From Nocardioides pini (GTDB lineage: Bacteria > Actinomycetota > Actinomycetes > Propionibacteriales > Nocardioidaceae): 64,000 nt of DNA. Positions 1-7,438 of the stretch are shown in pieces (position 1 is the first letter of the stretch; each line of letters begins with the position of its first letter). The stretch covers positions 558,001-622,000 of the forward strand of contig NZ_JAPPUX010000001.1 in the NCBI RefSeq assembly GCF_026712185.1, in the 5' to 3' direction. Under the pieces are notes generated by a model. The model ran no database searches. It had not been told where the DNA came from and saw only the letters and a list, made by a program, of their open reading frames with translations. Made by a program: the position numbers and the translations under genes.

Positions 1-1019
1 GCACCGCCGGCCGCACCGGCGGCGCCCATCGCGGCGGCGTTCATGCCGCCGGACGACCCGCCGGCGCCCGGACCGGCCGGGGCCTGGCCCGCCGTCGGGT
101 TGTAGGTGACGCCGCTCTGCGACGAGCCCGTCACCGTGCTGGTCTCCCCCGGCACGTGGTGGGTCGGGTGGGTGGGGGTGGTGATCGGGTTGCGCGGCTG
201 CTGCGGGTCGACCGGGTCGGGCTTCTCCGGGTCGACCGGGTCCGGCCTGTCGGGGTCCACCGGGTCGGGCCGGTCCGGCCTGTCCGGCTTGTCCGGCTTG
301 TCGTCGTCGTTGTCGTCGGGCCGGTCCGGGTCCCTCGGGTCCCTGGGGTCGGTCGGGTCGGGGGTGCCCGGGGTGCCGGGGGTGCGCGGTCCCGTCGGCG
401 GCAGGGAAGGTCCGGTCGGGCTGCTCGGCACGGACGGCGGAGGCTCGGTCGGGTCGGGCTGGCCGTGGATCGCCTTCATCGGCGGGATCGCCCCGAGGAA
501 GGCGGCGTCGAGCTTCTGCGTCCACTGCGCGGCCGCGGCCTCCTGCTGGGCCCGGGCGGTGTTGTAGGCGGCACGCTCCTGGTTGGCCGCCTGGCGCTTG
601 TTGCCCTCGGCCTGGATCTCCTCCGGGGTGGGCGTGTAGCCGGGGTTGTAGGTGGGCGGGTTGTAGGCGGGAGGCTGGTTGAGGTCGGCCATGCCGGCCT
701 CCGCCGCCTGGGCGTTGCTCATCACCAGCGCGGTGTCACGGAGGGTGTCGCCGGCCGTGACGAGCCGGGTGCCCTTCTCCTGCATCGACTCGGCGGAGGC
801 CTGGAACGCCGCCAGGACGGCGTCGGCGGTGACGCCGGACAGCCCGCCGTTCTTCCCGTCGCCCTCGCGGACCTTCGTCGCGCCCTTGCGAAGGGCGTTC
901 GCCGTCTCCTCCAGGACCTGGCCGCACAGGCGCCAGTTCTCACCGGCCGCGCCGGTGGCCTCGTGCTTGGCGCCGGTGAGGTAGGAGCGCAGCCGGGCGC
1001 GCTCGGGACCGTCGGTCAT
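1..1019 (-). CDS. Asp/Pro-rich protein of a WXG100-type pair (partial)
   Basis: The gene runs off the left edge of the window, so its C-terminus is missing; at least 339 residues are visible. The first ~130 residues are alpha-helical and Ala/Glu-rich, like WXG100/PPE-type helical secretion substrates. They are followed by Tyr/Pro motifs (PPAYNPPTYNPGYTPTP), a second helical stretch, then a low-complexity linker of repeated D-P-x-x-P-D-P units around residues 190-280, and a Gly/Ala-rich tail. The start ATG shares one base with the stop of the upstream gene (TGATG), so the two are probably translationally coupled. No catalytic motif is visible. I infer an ESX/type VII-related or cell-wall-spanning protein, but no T7SS machinery lies in the window. 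Confidence 0.7.
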   Translation of the reverse strand, partial: MTDGPERARLRSYLTGAKHEATGAAGENWRLCGQVLEETANALRKGATKVREGDGKNGGLSGVTADAVLAAFQASAESMQEKGTRLVTAGDTLRDTALVMSNAQAAEAGMADLNQPPAYNPPTYNPGYTPTPEEIQAEGNKRQAANQERAAYNTARAQQEAAAAQWTQKLDAAFLGAIPPMKAIHGQPDPTEPPPSVPSSPTGPSLPPTGPRTPGTPGTPDPTDPRDPRDPDRPDDNDDDKPDKPDRPDRPDPVDPDRPDPVDPEKPDPVDPQQPRNPITTPTHPTHHVPGETSTVTGSSQSGVTYNPTAGQAPAGPGAGGSSGGMNAAAMGAAGAAGG

Positions 1020-1465
1020 CAGGAACCCTCCTCGGTGGCCGGGGGCTCGGTGAACTGGCCGTCGCCCATGGTGCTGCTCGACGACTGGTCGCGGGCCTGG
1101 TCGAGCGTGGTGTTGACCTGCGAGAGCGCGGTCGCGCGCATGGTCATCTCGGCGTTGGTGGTGGCGTCGACGTCGCGGACCTCGTCGGCCCACTGGCGGA
1201 TGGCGTCACCGTAGGCGCGCAGCGAGTCGGCGAGCTTCTGGAACTCCTGCTCGACCTCCTGGTGCGCCATCTGCGCGTTGACGCCGATGCGGTGGCCCGT
1301 CGTCGACCCGCCGAACCAGTCCGGCCCCACGGCGGTGACCGTGGTGTCGCCGAGGCCCTCGGAGTTGCTGTTGAGGAGGGCCACGATCTCCGCGATGAGG
1401 TCCTCGTCGGCATTGAGGCCCTTCAGCGCAGTGGTCACGAGTCCTACGTCTGCAGCGGTCAGCAT
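1019..1465 (-). CDS. WXG100-like small helical protein
   Basis: This 148-residue, mostly helical protein has a W-F-G-G turn (residues ~49-52), resembling the W-x-G turn of WXG100 proteins, between two amphipathic helices. Its tail is Ser/Glu-rich. I chose the ATG giving MLTAADVGL because GGGGGA lies just upstream of it; an in-frame ATG 13 codons earlier gives an implausible Gly/Arg-rich leader. It overlaps the next gene as TGATG. Members of this superfamily are often exported as helical hairpins by type VII systems. That role here is inferred from fold and pairing, not shown. Confidence 0.7.
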   Translation of the reverse strand: MLTAADVGLVTTALKGLNADEDLIAEIVALLNSNSEGLGDTTVTAVGPDWFGGSTTGHRIGVNAQMAHQEVEQEFQKLADSLRAYGDAIRQWADEVRDVDATTNAEMTMRATALSQVNTTLDQARDQSSSSTMGDGQFTEPPATEEGS

Positions 1466-1583
1466 GCGTCCCCCATTCCCGCCGCCCCGCGCGGCGAAAC
1501 CCACTTGTGGCCGTCATTTTCACAGACGCGGTCGCGACGAGGCGAAACGCGATGGGCGTCGCGGGTTCCGCTACGGTCTGGGC

Positions 1584-2252
1584 GTGCGACGACGACTCGG
1601 GGGTACGACGATGGGCGGGCGCGGAGCCGCGGTGGCGGCGCTCTCGATGGCCGCGGTGCTGGCCCTCGGCGGCTGTGGGAGCGACGGCGCGCCCGGTGAG
1701 GACGACCCGTCCGGTGCCGAGACCTCCAGCGGGTCGACGACCGACCCGGCGCAGACGCCCACGGAGCCCGCGACGGAGACCGGGACGGAGACCCCGACCG
1801 AGTCGCCGGAGCCGGCGGTCGAACCGGCGTCAGGCCCCGAGCTCGAGGTCAGCGGCGTCCGGGTCAACGCCCCCAAGGGGTGGAAGCAGACCATCTCCTC
1901 CGTCGTCGTCGACTCGGCCCTCGGGAGCGTCGACGGCCAGACCAGCGCGCTCCTGCTGAGCGTCGCGGCCCTCGGCGGGGAGTCCCTGTCGCCCCGCCAG
2001 GCCGAGCGCTACTTCTGGAGCCCCGGCGAGAGACCGCCGAACTTCGAGCGCCAGGAGCCGGTCCTCCTGGGCGACGTCAGGGCCGGCTACTACACCTCGC
2101 GCGACCGGTTCGACGACATCCACTCCGTGACGCTCTGGGACGACAACCACGTCGTCAAGGTGGAGGTCTCCTTCGCCCACAAGGTCCCCGACGACCGTCA
2201 GCAGGAGCTCTTCCAGTCCGTGATCGCGAGCTACTCCGGGCCGCAGGGCTGA
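1584..2252 (+). CDS. Secreted lipoprotein of unknown function
   Basis: The 222-residue protein begins with an Arg-rich n-region, a hydrophobic stretch and a lipobox ending L-G-G-C, so it should be lipid-anchored outside the membrane. A Thr/Glu/Pro-rich linker (about residues 35-80) leads into a compact C-terminal domain of about 140 residues with no motif I recognise. The GTG at 1584 lies 6 nt after TACGGT (1572-1577), which suggests a leaderless transcript. An ATG at 1611 is an alternative start that would still leave a signal peptide. The gene stands alone, and its stop is 20 nt from the convergent gene. Confidence 0.75.
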   Translation: MRRRLGGTTMGGRGAAVAALSMAAVLALGGCGSDGAPGEDDPSGAETSSGSTTDPAQTPTEPATETGTETPTESPEPAVEPASGPELEVSGVRVNAPKGWKQTISSVVVDSALGSVDGQTSALLLSVAALGGESLSPRQAERYFWSPGERPPNFERQEPVLLGDVRAGYYTSRDRFDDIHSVTLWDDNHVVKVEVSFAHKVPDDRQQELFQSVIASYSGPQG

Positions 2253-2271
2253 GCGTCCGACCTCCGGCGGC

Positions 2272-3516
2272 TCATCGCTGGAGGACGCTGGGGGCCGCGA
2301 ACATGAGTGCCCGGTCGCCCGGCTGGACGTCGACCGCGTCGCCGCCGACCCGCTCGACCGTGCCGTCGAGGCCGAGGCGGACGACGTACTGGCGGTCGCC
2401 GGTCACGAGCGTGGCCACGAGGGTGTCGTCGTCCTCCCAGGCGACCTCCTGGTTGATGCCCACCACGCCGGTGCGGGCGCCGACCAGCTCGAAGTCGAGG
2501 CTGCGCTCGCCGGTCGCCGCGTCGAGGACCGCGAGCGTCGGGGAGCCGTCGGGGGTGAGGTAGTCGATGAAGCCGAGCACGTACCGTCCGTCCGGGCTGA
2601 AGCCCAGCAGGGAGTAGTCGCAGGTCCGCCAGACCTCGGCGCCACCCGCACCGGCGTCGCGCACCTGCCAGCACGAGCCGTCACCGGTGAACCTGGTCTG
2701 GACGGAGACCAGCCCGGTGACCTCGGACGACGAGCCGACCACGAGGGAGTCGGGCAGCGGTGAGGTGGTCCCGTCGGGACCGACGACGAGCGCCGACTCG
2801 CGTCCGGTGACGGGGTCGGTCGTGCCGACCAGGACCGCGTCACCCGGGAGGAAGCCCACCGGCCGCACCCGGGCGTCCTGGGGGCCGGGAGGCAGCGGCG
2901 TACGACGCTCCTCCCGCGCGCCGTCGCGGTCGCGCGCGACGACGGTCCAGCGCCGGCCGTCGTGCTCGGCCCACGCGAGGCGGGAGCCGTCAGCCGACAC
3001 GGCCAGGTGGCTCGACGGCGCCACAGCGTCGCGCACCTCGAAGTCGGGGCCGAGCACCTCGACCCCCGTGGCGCCCTCGTCCTGCGGGTCGACGAAGGTG
3101 ATGCCGACCCAGCCGTCGGCGTACGGCGTCAGCTGGTCGTAGCGGCGGGGGAGGTCGATCGTCTCGCCGCCGATGGTCAGGGTCTGGTCGTCGACGTTGA
3201 TCAGCGGCACGGCGAGCTCGCCACCGACCGGCGCGGTGCGCGGGTCGATGCGGACGGTCCCGGTGATCCGGGGCGCGGGCGGCTCGGTCGCCGGCGGGAC
3301 GTCGCTGCGCGGGGACGGGCCGACCATGCCGGCGCCGACCGGGATCGCGACCGCCAGCACGGCCGCGACCGCGGCACCGGCGACCGCGGCACGACGCCGC
3401 TGGATCCGGCGGGCGCGGGTGCGGACGTCGGTGACGGTGAACGGGGCCCGCTGCACGGGGTCGGCGGTGCGGTGCAGCGCGTCGTGCACCTGGTCCTCGA
3501 GGGGAGTGGGGCTCAT
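2272..3516 (-). CDS. Membrane-anchored propeller-like partner of a SigE-family sigma factor
   Basis: This 414-residue protein has a short cytoplasmic N-terminus (about 40 residues ending in an Arg-rich stretch) and one membrane helix (about 41-65). The large extracytoplasmic domain shows WD40/PD40-like strands ([21 protein letters not shown]). It starts at ATG 3516, sharing ATGA with the sigma-factor stop, so the two are co-translated. The layout resembles an anti-sigma factor that keeps its sigma at the membrane and senses outside. No zinc ZAS motif is visible, so anti-sigma activity is inferred from context only. A secreted relative lacking the membrane helix is encoded at 52190-53275; both contain G-S-C...W-R-T-C-D. 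Confidence 0.75.
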   Translation of the reverse strand: MSPTPLEDQVHDALHRTADPVQRAPFTVTDVRTRARRIQRRRAAVAGAAVAAVLAVAIPVGAGMVGPSPRSDVPPATEPPAPRITGTVRIDPRTAPVGGELAVPLINVDDQTLTIGGETIDLPRRYDQLTPYADGWVGITFVDPQDEGATGVEVLGPDFEVRDAVAPSSHLAVSADGSRLAWAEHDGRRWTVVARDRDGAREERRTPLPPGPQDARVRPVGFLPGDAVLVGTTDPVTGRESALVVGPDGTTSPLPDSLVVGSSSEVTGLVSVQTRFTGDGSCWQVRDAGAGGAEVWRTCDYSLLGFSPDGRYVLGFIDYLTPDGSPTLAVLDAATGERSLDFELVGARTGVVGINQEVAWEDDDTLVATLVTGDRQYVVRLGLDGTVERVGGDAVDVQPGDRALMFAAPSVLQR

Positions 3517-4070
3517 CGTGCATCGTCTCCGGACTCGTGGGGGTTGAGGGAGTGCGGGGCACGGGCCCTCAGCGCGGCCAGCGCTCGGCTGGCCTGCGAC
3601 TTGACGGTCCCGACGGAGATCCCGAGCACGTCGGCGATCTCGGCCTCGCTCAGCTGCTCGTAGTAGCGCAGGACGACGACCGAGCGCTGCTTCGGAGGCA
3701 GGGTCTGGACGAACGACCAGAGCGCCCCGCCCGTCCCTTCGTCGTACGTGTCGACCGCGCCCGTCTCGGGCATCGTGTCGGTCGAGTGCTCGCGTCGCTT
3801 CCACGCGCGGCGCCACAGCGAGTTGTTCTCGTTGACCATGATCCGCCGGACGTATCCGTCGAGCGCCTCGCGGTCGCGGATGCGGTCCCACGCGAGGTAG
3901 AGCTTGGCGAAGGCGACCTGGAGCAGGTCCTCGGCGCCCGCGTGGTCTCCGGCGAGGAGGTACGCCGTCCGGTAGAGCGCGGTCTGGCGCGCGGACATGT
4001 ACGCCGAGAAGTCGGCGTCCTTGTCCGACTGCCGGTCGTGCGCGCCCATGTCGACGAGTGTCGCGTCCAA
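3513..4070 (-). CDS. SigE-family ECF RNA polymerase sigma factor
   Basis: The 185-residue protein has sigma region 2 ([18 protein letters not shown], about residues 35-60) and region 4 ([20 protein letters not shown], near 150) with a typical helix-turn-helix. The reading frame starts best at TTG 4070, preceded by a strong AAGGAGGAGG ribosome site 6-7 nt upstream. ATG 4049 is in frame but has no such site. The stop overlaps the start of the membrane-anchored propeller protein (ATGA). Sigma factors of this family direct RNA polymerase to small stress or envelope regulons. The true target promoters cannot be read from this window. Confidence 0.9.
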   Translation of the reverse strand: MDATLVDMGAHDRQSDKDADFSAYMSARQTALYRTAYLLAGDHAGAEDLLQVAFAKLYLAWDRIRDREALDGYVRRIMVNENNSLWRRAWKRREHSTDTMPETGAVDTYDEGTGGALWSFVQTLPPKQRSVVVLRYYEQLSEAEIADVLGISVGTVKSQASRALAALRARAPHSLNPHESGDDAR

Positions 4071-4208
4071 CGTCCACCTCCTCCTTCGTCCGCGGGATTC
4101 CCGGGTGTGGCGTGTCGGGGTGAGGACGCGGCTCGTGGGCAGGGGGTTGCATCCGGTTGGTGGACGTCTGACAGGCTCGGGTCGACCGCACCCACAGGAG
4201 GCACATCG

Positions 4209-5327
4209 ATGCAGCAGGTCCAGGCCGTCGTCGCGCTCGCGAAGGGCGAGCCGGTGCAGCTCACCACGATCAACGTCCCCGACCCCGGCCCGGGTGAGGC
4301 GGTGGTGAAGGTCAAGGCCTGCGGGGTGTGCCACACGGACCTGCACTACCGCGAGGGCGGCATCAACGACGACTTCCCCTTCCTCCTCGGGCACGAGGCC
4401 GCCGGCGTGGTCGAGTCGGTCGGCCCCGACGTCACCGGGCTCGAGCCGGGTGACTTCGTGGTCCTCAACTGGCGCGCCGTGTGCGGCGACTGCCGTGCCT
4501 GCAACCGCGGCGAGCCGTGGTACTGCTTCGCCACCCACAACGCCACCCAGAAGATGACGCTCGCCGAGGGCGACCTGGCCGGCACCGAGCTTTCGCCGGC
4601 GCTGGGCATCGGCGCCTTCGCGGAGAAGACGCTGGTCGCTGCGGGCCAGTGCACGAAGGTCGACCCGTCGGCCCGCGCGGCGGCGGTCGGCCTTCTCGGC
4701 TGCGGCGTGATGGCGGGCCTCGGCGCGGCCATCAACACCGGCAACGTGGGCCGTGGCTCCACCGTCGCCGTCATCGGGTGCGGCGGCGTCGGCGCTGCCG
4801 CGATCGCCGGGGCGGCGCTCGCCGGTGCGGCGCGGATCATCGCCGTCGACATCGACGACCGCAAGCTCGAGCTCGCGCGCTCGATGGGGGCCACCCACAC
4901 GGTGAACTCGTCGGAGGTGGACCCGGTCGAGGCCATCCGGTCGCTGACGCCTCCGCCCGACGGCACGGGCCACGAGGGCGGTGCCGACGTGGTGATCGAC
5001 GCCGTCGGCCGCCCGGAGACGTGGAAGCAGGCGTTCTACGCGCGCGACCTCGCCGGGACCGTCGTCCTGGTGGGCGTGCCGACGCCCGACATGAAGGTGC
5101 CCGAGATCCCGCTCATCGACGTCTTCGGCCGGGGCGGGTCGCTCAAGTCGTCCTGGTACGGCGACTGCCTGCCCTCGCGCGACTTCCCGATGCTGGTCGA
5201 CCTCTACCAGCAGGGGCGTCTCGACCTCGACGCCTTCGTCACCGAGGAGATCGGCATCGGCGACGTCGAGGCCGCGTTCGAGAAGATGCACCACGGCGAC
5301 GTGCTCCGCTCGGTGGTGGTGATCTGA
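4209..5327 (+). CDS. mscR: S-(hydroxymethyl)mycothiol dehydrogenase
   Basis: This 372-residue zinc alcohol dehydrogenase should oxidise the formaldehyde-mycothiol adduct to S-formylmycothiol with NAD. The catalytic zinc ligands are visible as C41, H62 and E63 of the GHEAAG motif. The structural zinc uses C92, C95, C98 and C106. A Rossmann stretch ([11 protein letters not shown]) lies near residue 195. The ATG at 4209 follows AGGAGG with 7-nt spacing. The stop overlaps the next gene as TGATG, pairing it with a metallo-beta-lactamase-fold hydrolase. The class is well known in mycothiol-producing actinobacteria. Nitrosomycothiol reduction is a known side activity of the family. Confidence 0.9.
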   Translation: MQQVQAVVALAKGEPVQLTTINVPDPGPGEAVVKVKACGVCHTDLHYREGGINDDFPFLLGHEAAGVVESVGPDVTGLEPGDFVVLNWRAVCGDCRACNRGEPWYCFATHNATQKMTLAEGDLAGTELSPALGIGAFAEKTLVAAGQCTKVDPSARAAAVGLLGCGVMAGLGAAINTGNVGRGSTVAVIGCGGVGAAAIAGAALAGAARIIAVDIDDRKLELARSMGATHTVNSSEVDPVEAIRSLTPPPDGTGHEGGADVVIDAVGRPETWKQAFYARDLAGTVVLVGVPTPDMKVPEIPLIDVFGRGGSLKSSWYGDCLPSRDFPMLVDLYQQGRLDLDAFVTEEIGIGDVEAAFEKMHHGDVLRSVVVI

Positions 5328-5965
5328 TGGCCACCTCCGCCCGTGCGCGCGTGGACCACGCGGTCGTCTCCGGCACCTTCTCGCTGGACGGGGAGACCCA
5401 CCAGGTCGACAACAACGTGTGGGTGATCGGCGACGACGAGCAGTGCCTGGTCATCGACGCCCCGCACGACGTCGACGCGATCCTCGAGGTCGTCGCCGGA
5501 CGCACCGTGAAGGCCATCGTCTGCACCCACGCCCACGACGACCACGTACGCGTCGCGCCGGCGCTGCGGGTCGCGACCGGGGCGCCGATCCTGCTGCACC
5601 CCGACGACCGGCCCCTGTGGGAGCTGACCCACGGTGGTGACGAGGAGGGCGCCGAGCTGTGGGACGTCGACCTGGCCGACGACCAGACGCTCACCATCGC
5701 TGGGGCGGCCGTCAAGGTCATCCACACCCCGGGTCACGCGCCGGGCGCGGTGTGCCTCTACGTCCACGACCTCGGCTGCGTCTTCACCGGCGACACCCTG
5801 TTCCAGGGCGGGCCGGGGGCGACGGGCCGTTCCTACAGCGACGCGGCAGTCATCGAGGACTCGATCCGGCGGCGGCTCTTCGAGCTGCCGGACGAGACGG
5901 TCGTGCACACCGGCCACGGCCCGGACACCACCATCGGCGCCGAGCGCGAGGGCCTGGGGGCCTGA
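5327..5965 (+). CDS. MBL-fold hydrolase, candidate S-formylmycothiol hydrolase
   Basis: The 212-residue protein carries the metallo-beta-lactamase signature H68-x-H70-x-D72-H73, then HTPGHAPG and FTGDTLF, all metal-binding loops of the glyoxalase II-like branch. It overlaps the formaldehyde dehydrogenase by one base and must be co-translated. I infer that it cleaves the formyl-mycothiol product or a related thioester in the cytoplasm, releasing formate and mycothiol. The family also contains general glyoxalase II enzymes, so the substrate is inferred from pairing alone. Confidence 0.85.
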   Translation: MATSARARVDHAVVSGTFSLDGETHQVDNNVWVIGDDEQCLVIDAPHDVDAILEVVAGRTVKAIVCTHAHDDHVRVAPALRVATGAPILLHPDDRPLWELTHGGDEEGAELWDVDLADDQTLTIAGAAVKVIHTPGHAPGAVCLYVHDLGCVFTGDTLFQGGPGATGRSYSDAAVIEDSIRRRLFELPDETVVHTGHGPDTTIGAEREGLGA

Positions 5966-5977
5966 GGGGCGGCCCCC
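5956..5977. terminator. Putative bidirectional terminator hairpin
   Basis: GGGGGCC (5956-5962) and GGCCCCC (5971-5977) form a 7-bp stem across the stop codon of the hydrolase. It lies between two convergent genes. There is no T-tract, which is common for actinobacterial terminators, so the call is tentative. Confidence 0.4.
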
Positions 5978-5991
5978 GATCGGCCGACGCC

Positions 5992-6597
5992 CTACGCCGC
6001 CCGGCGCTGCCCGAGCCGCGCGGCTCGCACCTCGTCGAGGTGCACGGCCTCCGCCACCAGCTGGCGCGGGGCCGGGTGGTCGTCGGGCGTCCCGTACACG
6101 AGTCGCTGCAGTCGCCTCACGTAGGCGGACGTGTGGTGCCGCACGTAGGGCTCCTCCAGGGCGCGCGACCGCCGCTGCCACCTGACGGGCTCGGCGGTGC
6201 ACTCCAGGCCTCGCGGGACGTACCACCCGGTCACCGTCAGGTCGACGTGCGCCGGGTAGCGCCGGTCAGCCCGGTCTCGCGCGCCGTCGTCGCGCATCGG
6301 CTCGACCACCTCGCCGCTCTCGACGTCGTGCACGGCAACTCTGAGGCCGGCGAGCCCGAGCAGCTGCAGCACCACGCTCACCCGCGGGCTGGTCCGGCCG
6401 GTCTCCCATCGCGCCACGACCGACTGCGACACGTCGATGAGTGCCGCCAGCCCCCGCTGGGAGACGTCGAGGATCCGCCTGATGCGGCGCAGCAGCCCCG
6501 GCACGCCTCCCTCGAACGGCCCCATCAGGTACCACTCGACCTCCTCCCTGCTCCACTCGCACGTCGGGTCCCACTCGTCCGTCGTCCTCATCTGCAT
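5992..6597 (-). CDS. XRE-family transcriptional regulator
   Basis: The 201-residue protein has an N-terminal helix-turn-helix around residues 30-80 (SQRGLAALIDVSQSVVARWE, then TGRTSPR) of the Cro/C1 type. The remainder is Arg-rich, without a recognised effector domain. The start at ATG 6597 is supported by GAAGGA upstream; an ATG two codons later is possible. The gene is transcribed away from a cluster of three long palindromes at 6732-6898, which are candidate operators for it or for the divergent acetyltransferase. Confidence 0.75.
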   Translation of the reverse strand: MQMRTTDEWDPTCEWSREEVEWYLMGPFEGGVPGLLRRIRRILDVSQRGLAALIDVSQSVVARWETGRTSPRVSVVLQLLGLAGLRVAVHDVESGEVVEPMRDDGARDRADRRYPAHVDLTVTGWYVPRGLECTAEPVRWQRRSRALEEPYVRHHTSAYVRRLQRLVYGTPDDHPAPRQLVAEAVHLDEVRAARLGQRRAA

Positions 6598-6731
6598 CCC
6601 CGTCCTTCGTCGGTGTGTCCAGTCCCCCAAGTGCAGCGCGGGGCACCGACAACCACGCCGACTTCTCCACAGGCCCGGTTGTCGACCGAGCGGCCGGTCC
6701 CGCCGCGGCCCCGTCCACCCCTCCACCTGCC

Positions 6732-6898
6732 CACTGGCACCTGAGTCGCCCAGAGACTCAGGTGCCAGTGCCCGGGGGAGGGGCTCGTTCGCGCCCACTG
6801 GCGGCTGAGTCGCCCAGGGACTCAGGTGCCAGTGCCCGGGGGAGGGGCTCGTTCGCGCCCACTGGCGGCTGAGTCGCCCAGGGACTCAGGTGCCAGTG
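6732..6898. repeat. Three tandem 39-nt palindromes with an exact 64-nt period
   Basis: Units start at 6732, 6796 and 6860. Unit 1 is a perfect 15-bp inverted repeat, CACTGGCACCTGAGT and its complement, around a 9-nt loop. Units 2 and 3 carry two mismatches in the left arm (GGC for ACC). The 25-nt linker CCCGGGGGAGGGGCTCGTTC followed by GCGCC is repeated between units. The array fills the gap between two divergent genes (6598-6948) and nothing else is evident there. It could be a multi-site operator or a local amplification of a dispersed palindrome. Confidence 0.9.
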
Positions 6899-6936
6899 CC
6901 CGGGAAAAGGGTGGGCGGGCGGCGCGGGCGCCGGGC

Positions 6937-6942
6937 TACGGT
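6937..6942 (+). promoter_or_regulatory. -10 hexamer TACGGT of a leaderless gene
   Basis: TACGGT ends 6 nt before the ATG at 6949, the spacing expected when transcription starts at the start codon itself. It lies 39 nt after the last palindrome. Confidence 0.6.
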
Positions 6943-6948
6943 CGACCG

Positions 6949-7407
6949 ATGACGACGACCGACTTCGTGCCGCAGGACTTCGAGCCGCCGACGTCGCTGG
7001 AGGCCGACGACTTCGTGCTGGAGCCGCTCGGGCCGCAGCACAACGAGTCGGACCACGCCGCGTGGTCGGCCAGCATCGCGCACATCCGGCGGACGCCGGG
7101 CTATCCGGACGGCTCGTGGCCACCCGCCGACGGCATGTCGCTCGAGGACAACCGCGGCGACCTGACCCGGCACGCGGCCGACTTCGAGGCCCGACGCGGG
7201 TTCACCTTCACGGTGCTCGATCCGGGCAGCCGGGAGGTGATCGGCTGCGTGTACCTCTACCCGAGCGGGTCGGACGCGCACGACGTCGACGTGCAGTCGT
7301 GGGTGCGCGCCGATCGAGCCGAGCTCGACGAGCCGCTGGCGGACGCCGTGGCCGCCTGGCTCGTGCGCGAGTGGCCCTGGGAGCGTCCGGACCGGCACGG
7401 GCGGTGA
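6949..7407 (+). CDS. GNAT-like N-acetyltransferase
   Basis: The 152-residue protein fits the GNAT fold found in actinobacterial acetyltransferases. It has a FTFTVLDPGSREVIGCVYLY strand pair (the beta4 region), then a PSGSDAHDVDVQSWVRADR turn and a final helix that runs to the C-terminus. A classic Q/RxxGxG/A acetyl-CoA loop is not obvious, so this is a divergent member and the substrate is unknown. ATG 6949 is chosen because it is 6 nt from TACGGT. The gene is divergent from the XRE regulator, with the palindrome array between them. Confidence 0.65.
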   Translation: MTTTDFVPQDFEPPTSLEADDFVLEPLGPQHNESDHAAWSASIAHIRRTPGYPDGSWPPADGMSLEDNRGDLTRHAADFEARRGFTFTVLDPGSREVIGCVYLYPSGSDAHDVDVQSWVRADRAELDEPLADAVAAWLVREWPWERPDRHGR

Positions 7408-7438
7408 GACGTCTGGGGTGTCGTGCCACCATGGCGTG

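Noticed and set aside
106..567. Gly/Ser-repeat coding frame on the plus strand
   Set aside because: It is the complement of the Asp/Pro linker of the minus-strand gene and has no start signal.
6732..6898. HAIR element for HspR, from CCTGAGT...ACTCAGG in the repeats
   Set aside because: HAIR has 7-nt spacing and CTTGAGT arms; here the spacing is 9 nt, the arms are 15 nt, and no dnaK genes are near.
6732..6898. Small CRISPR array
   Set aside because: The 25-nt intervals between units are copies of each other, not unique spacers, and no cas gene is present.
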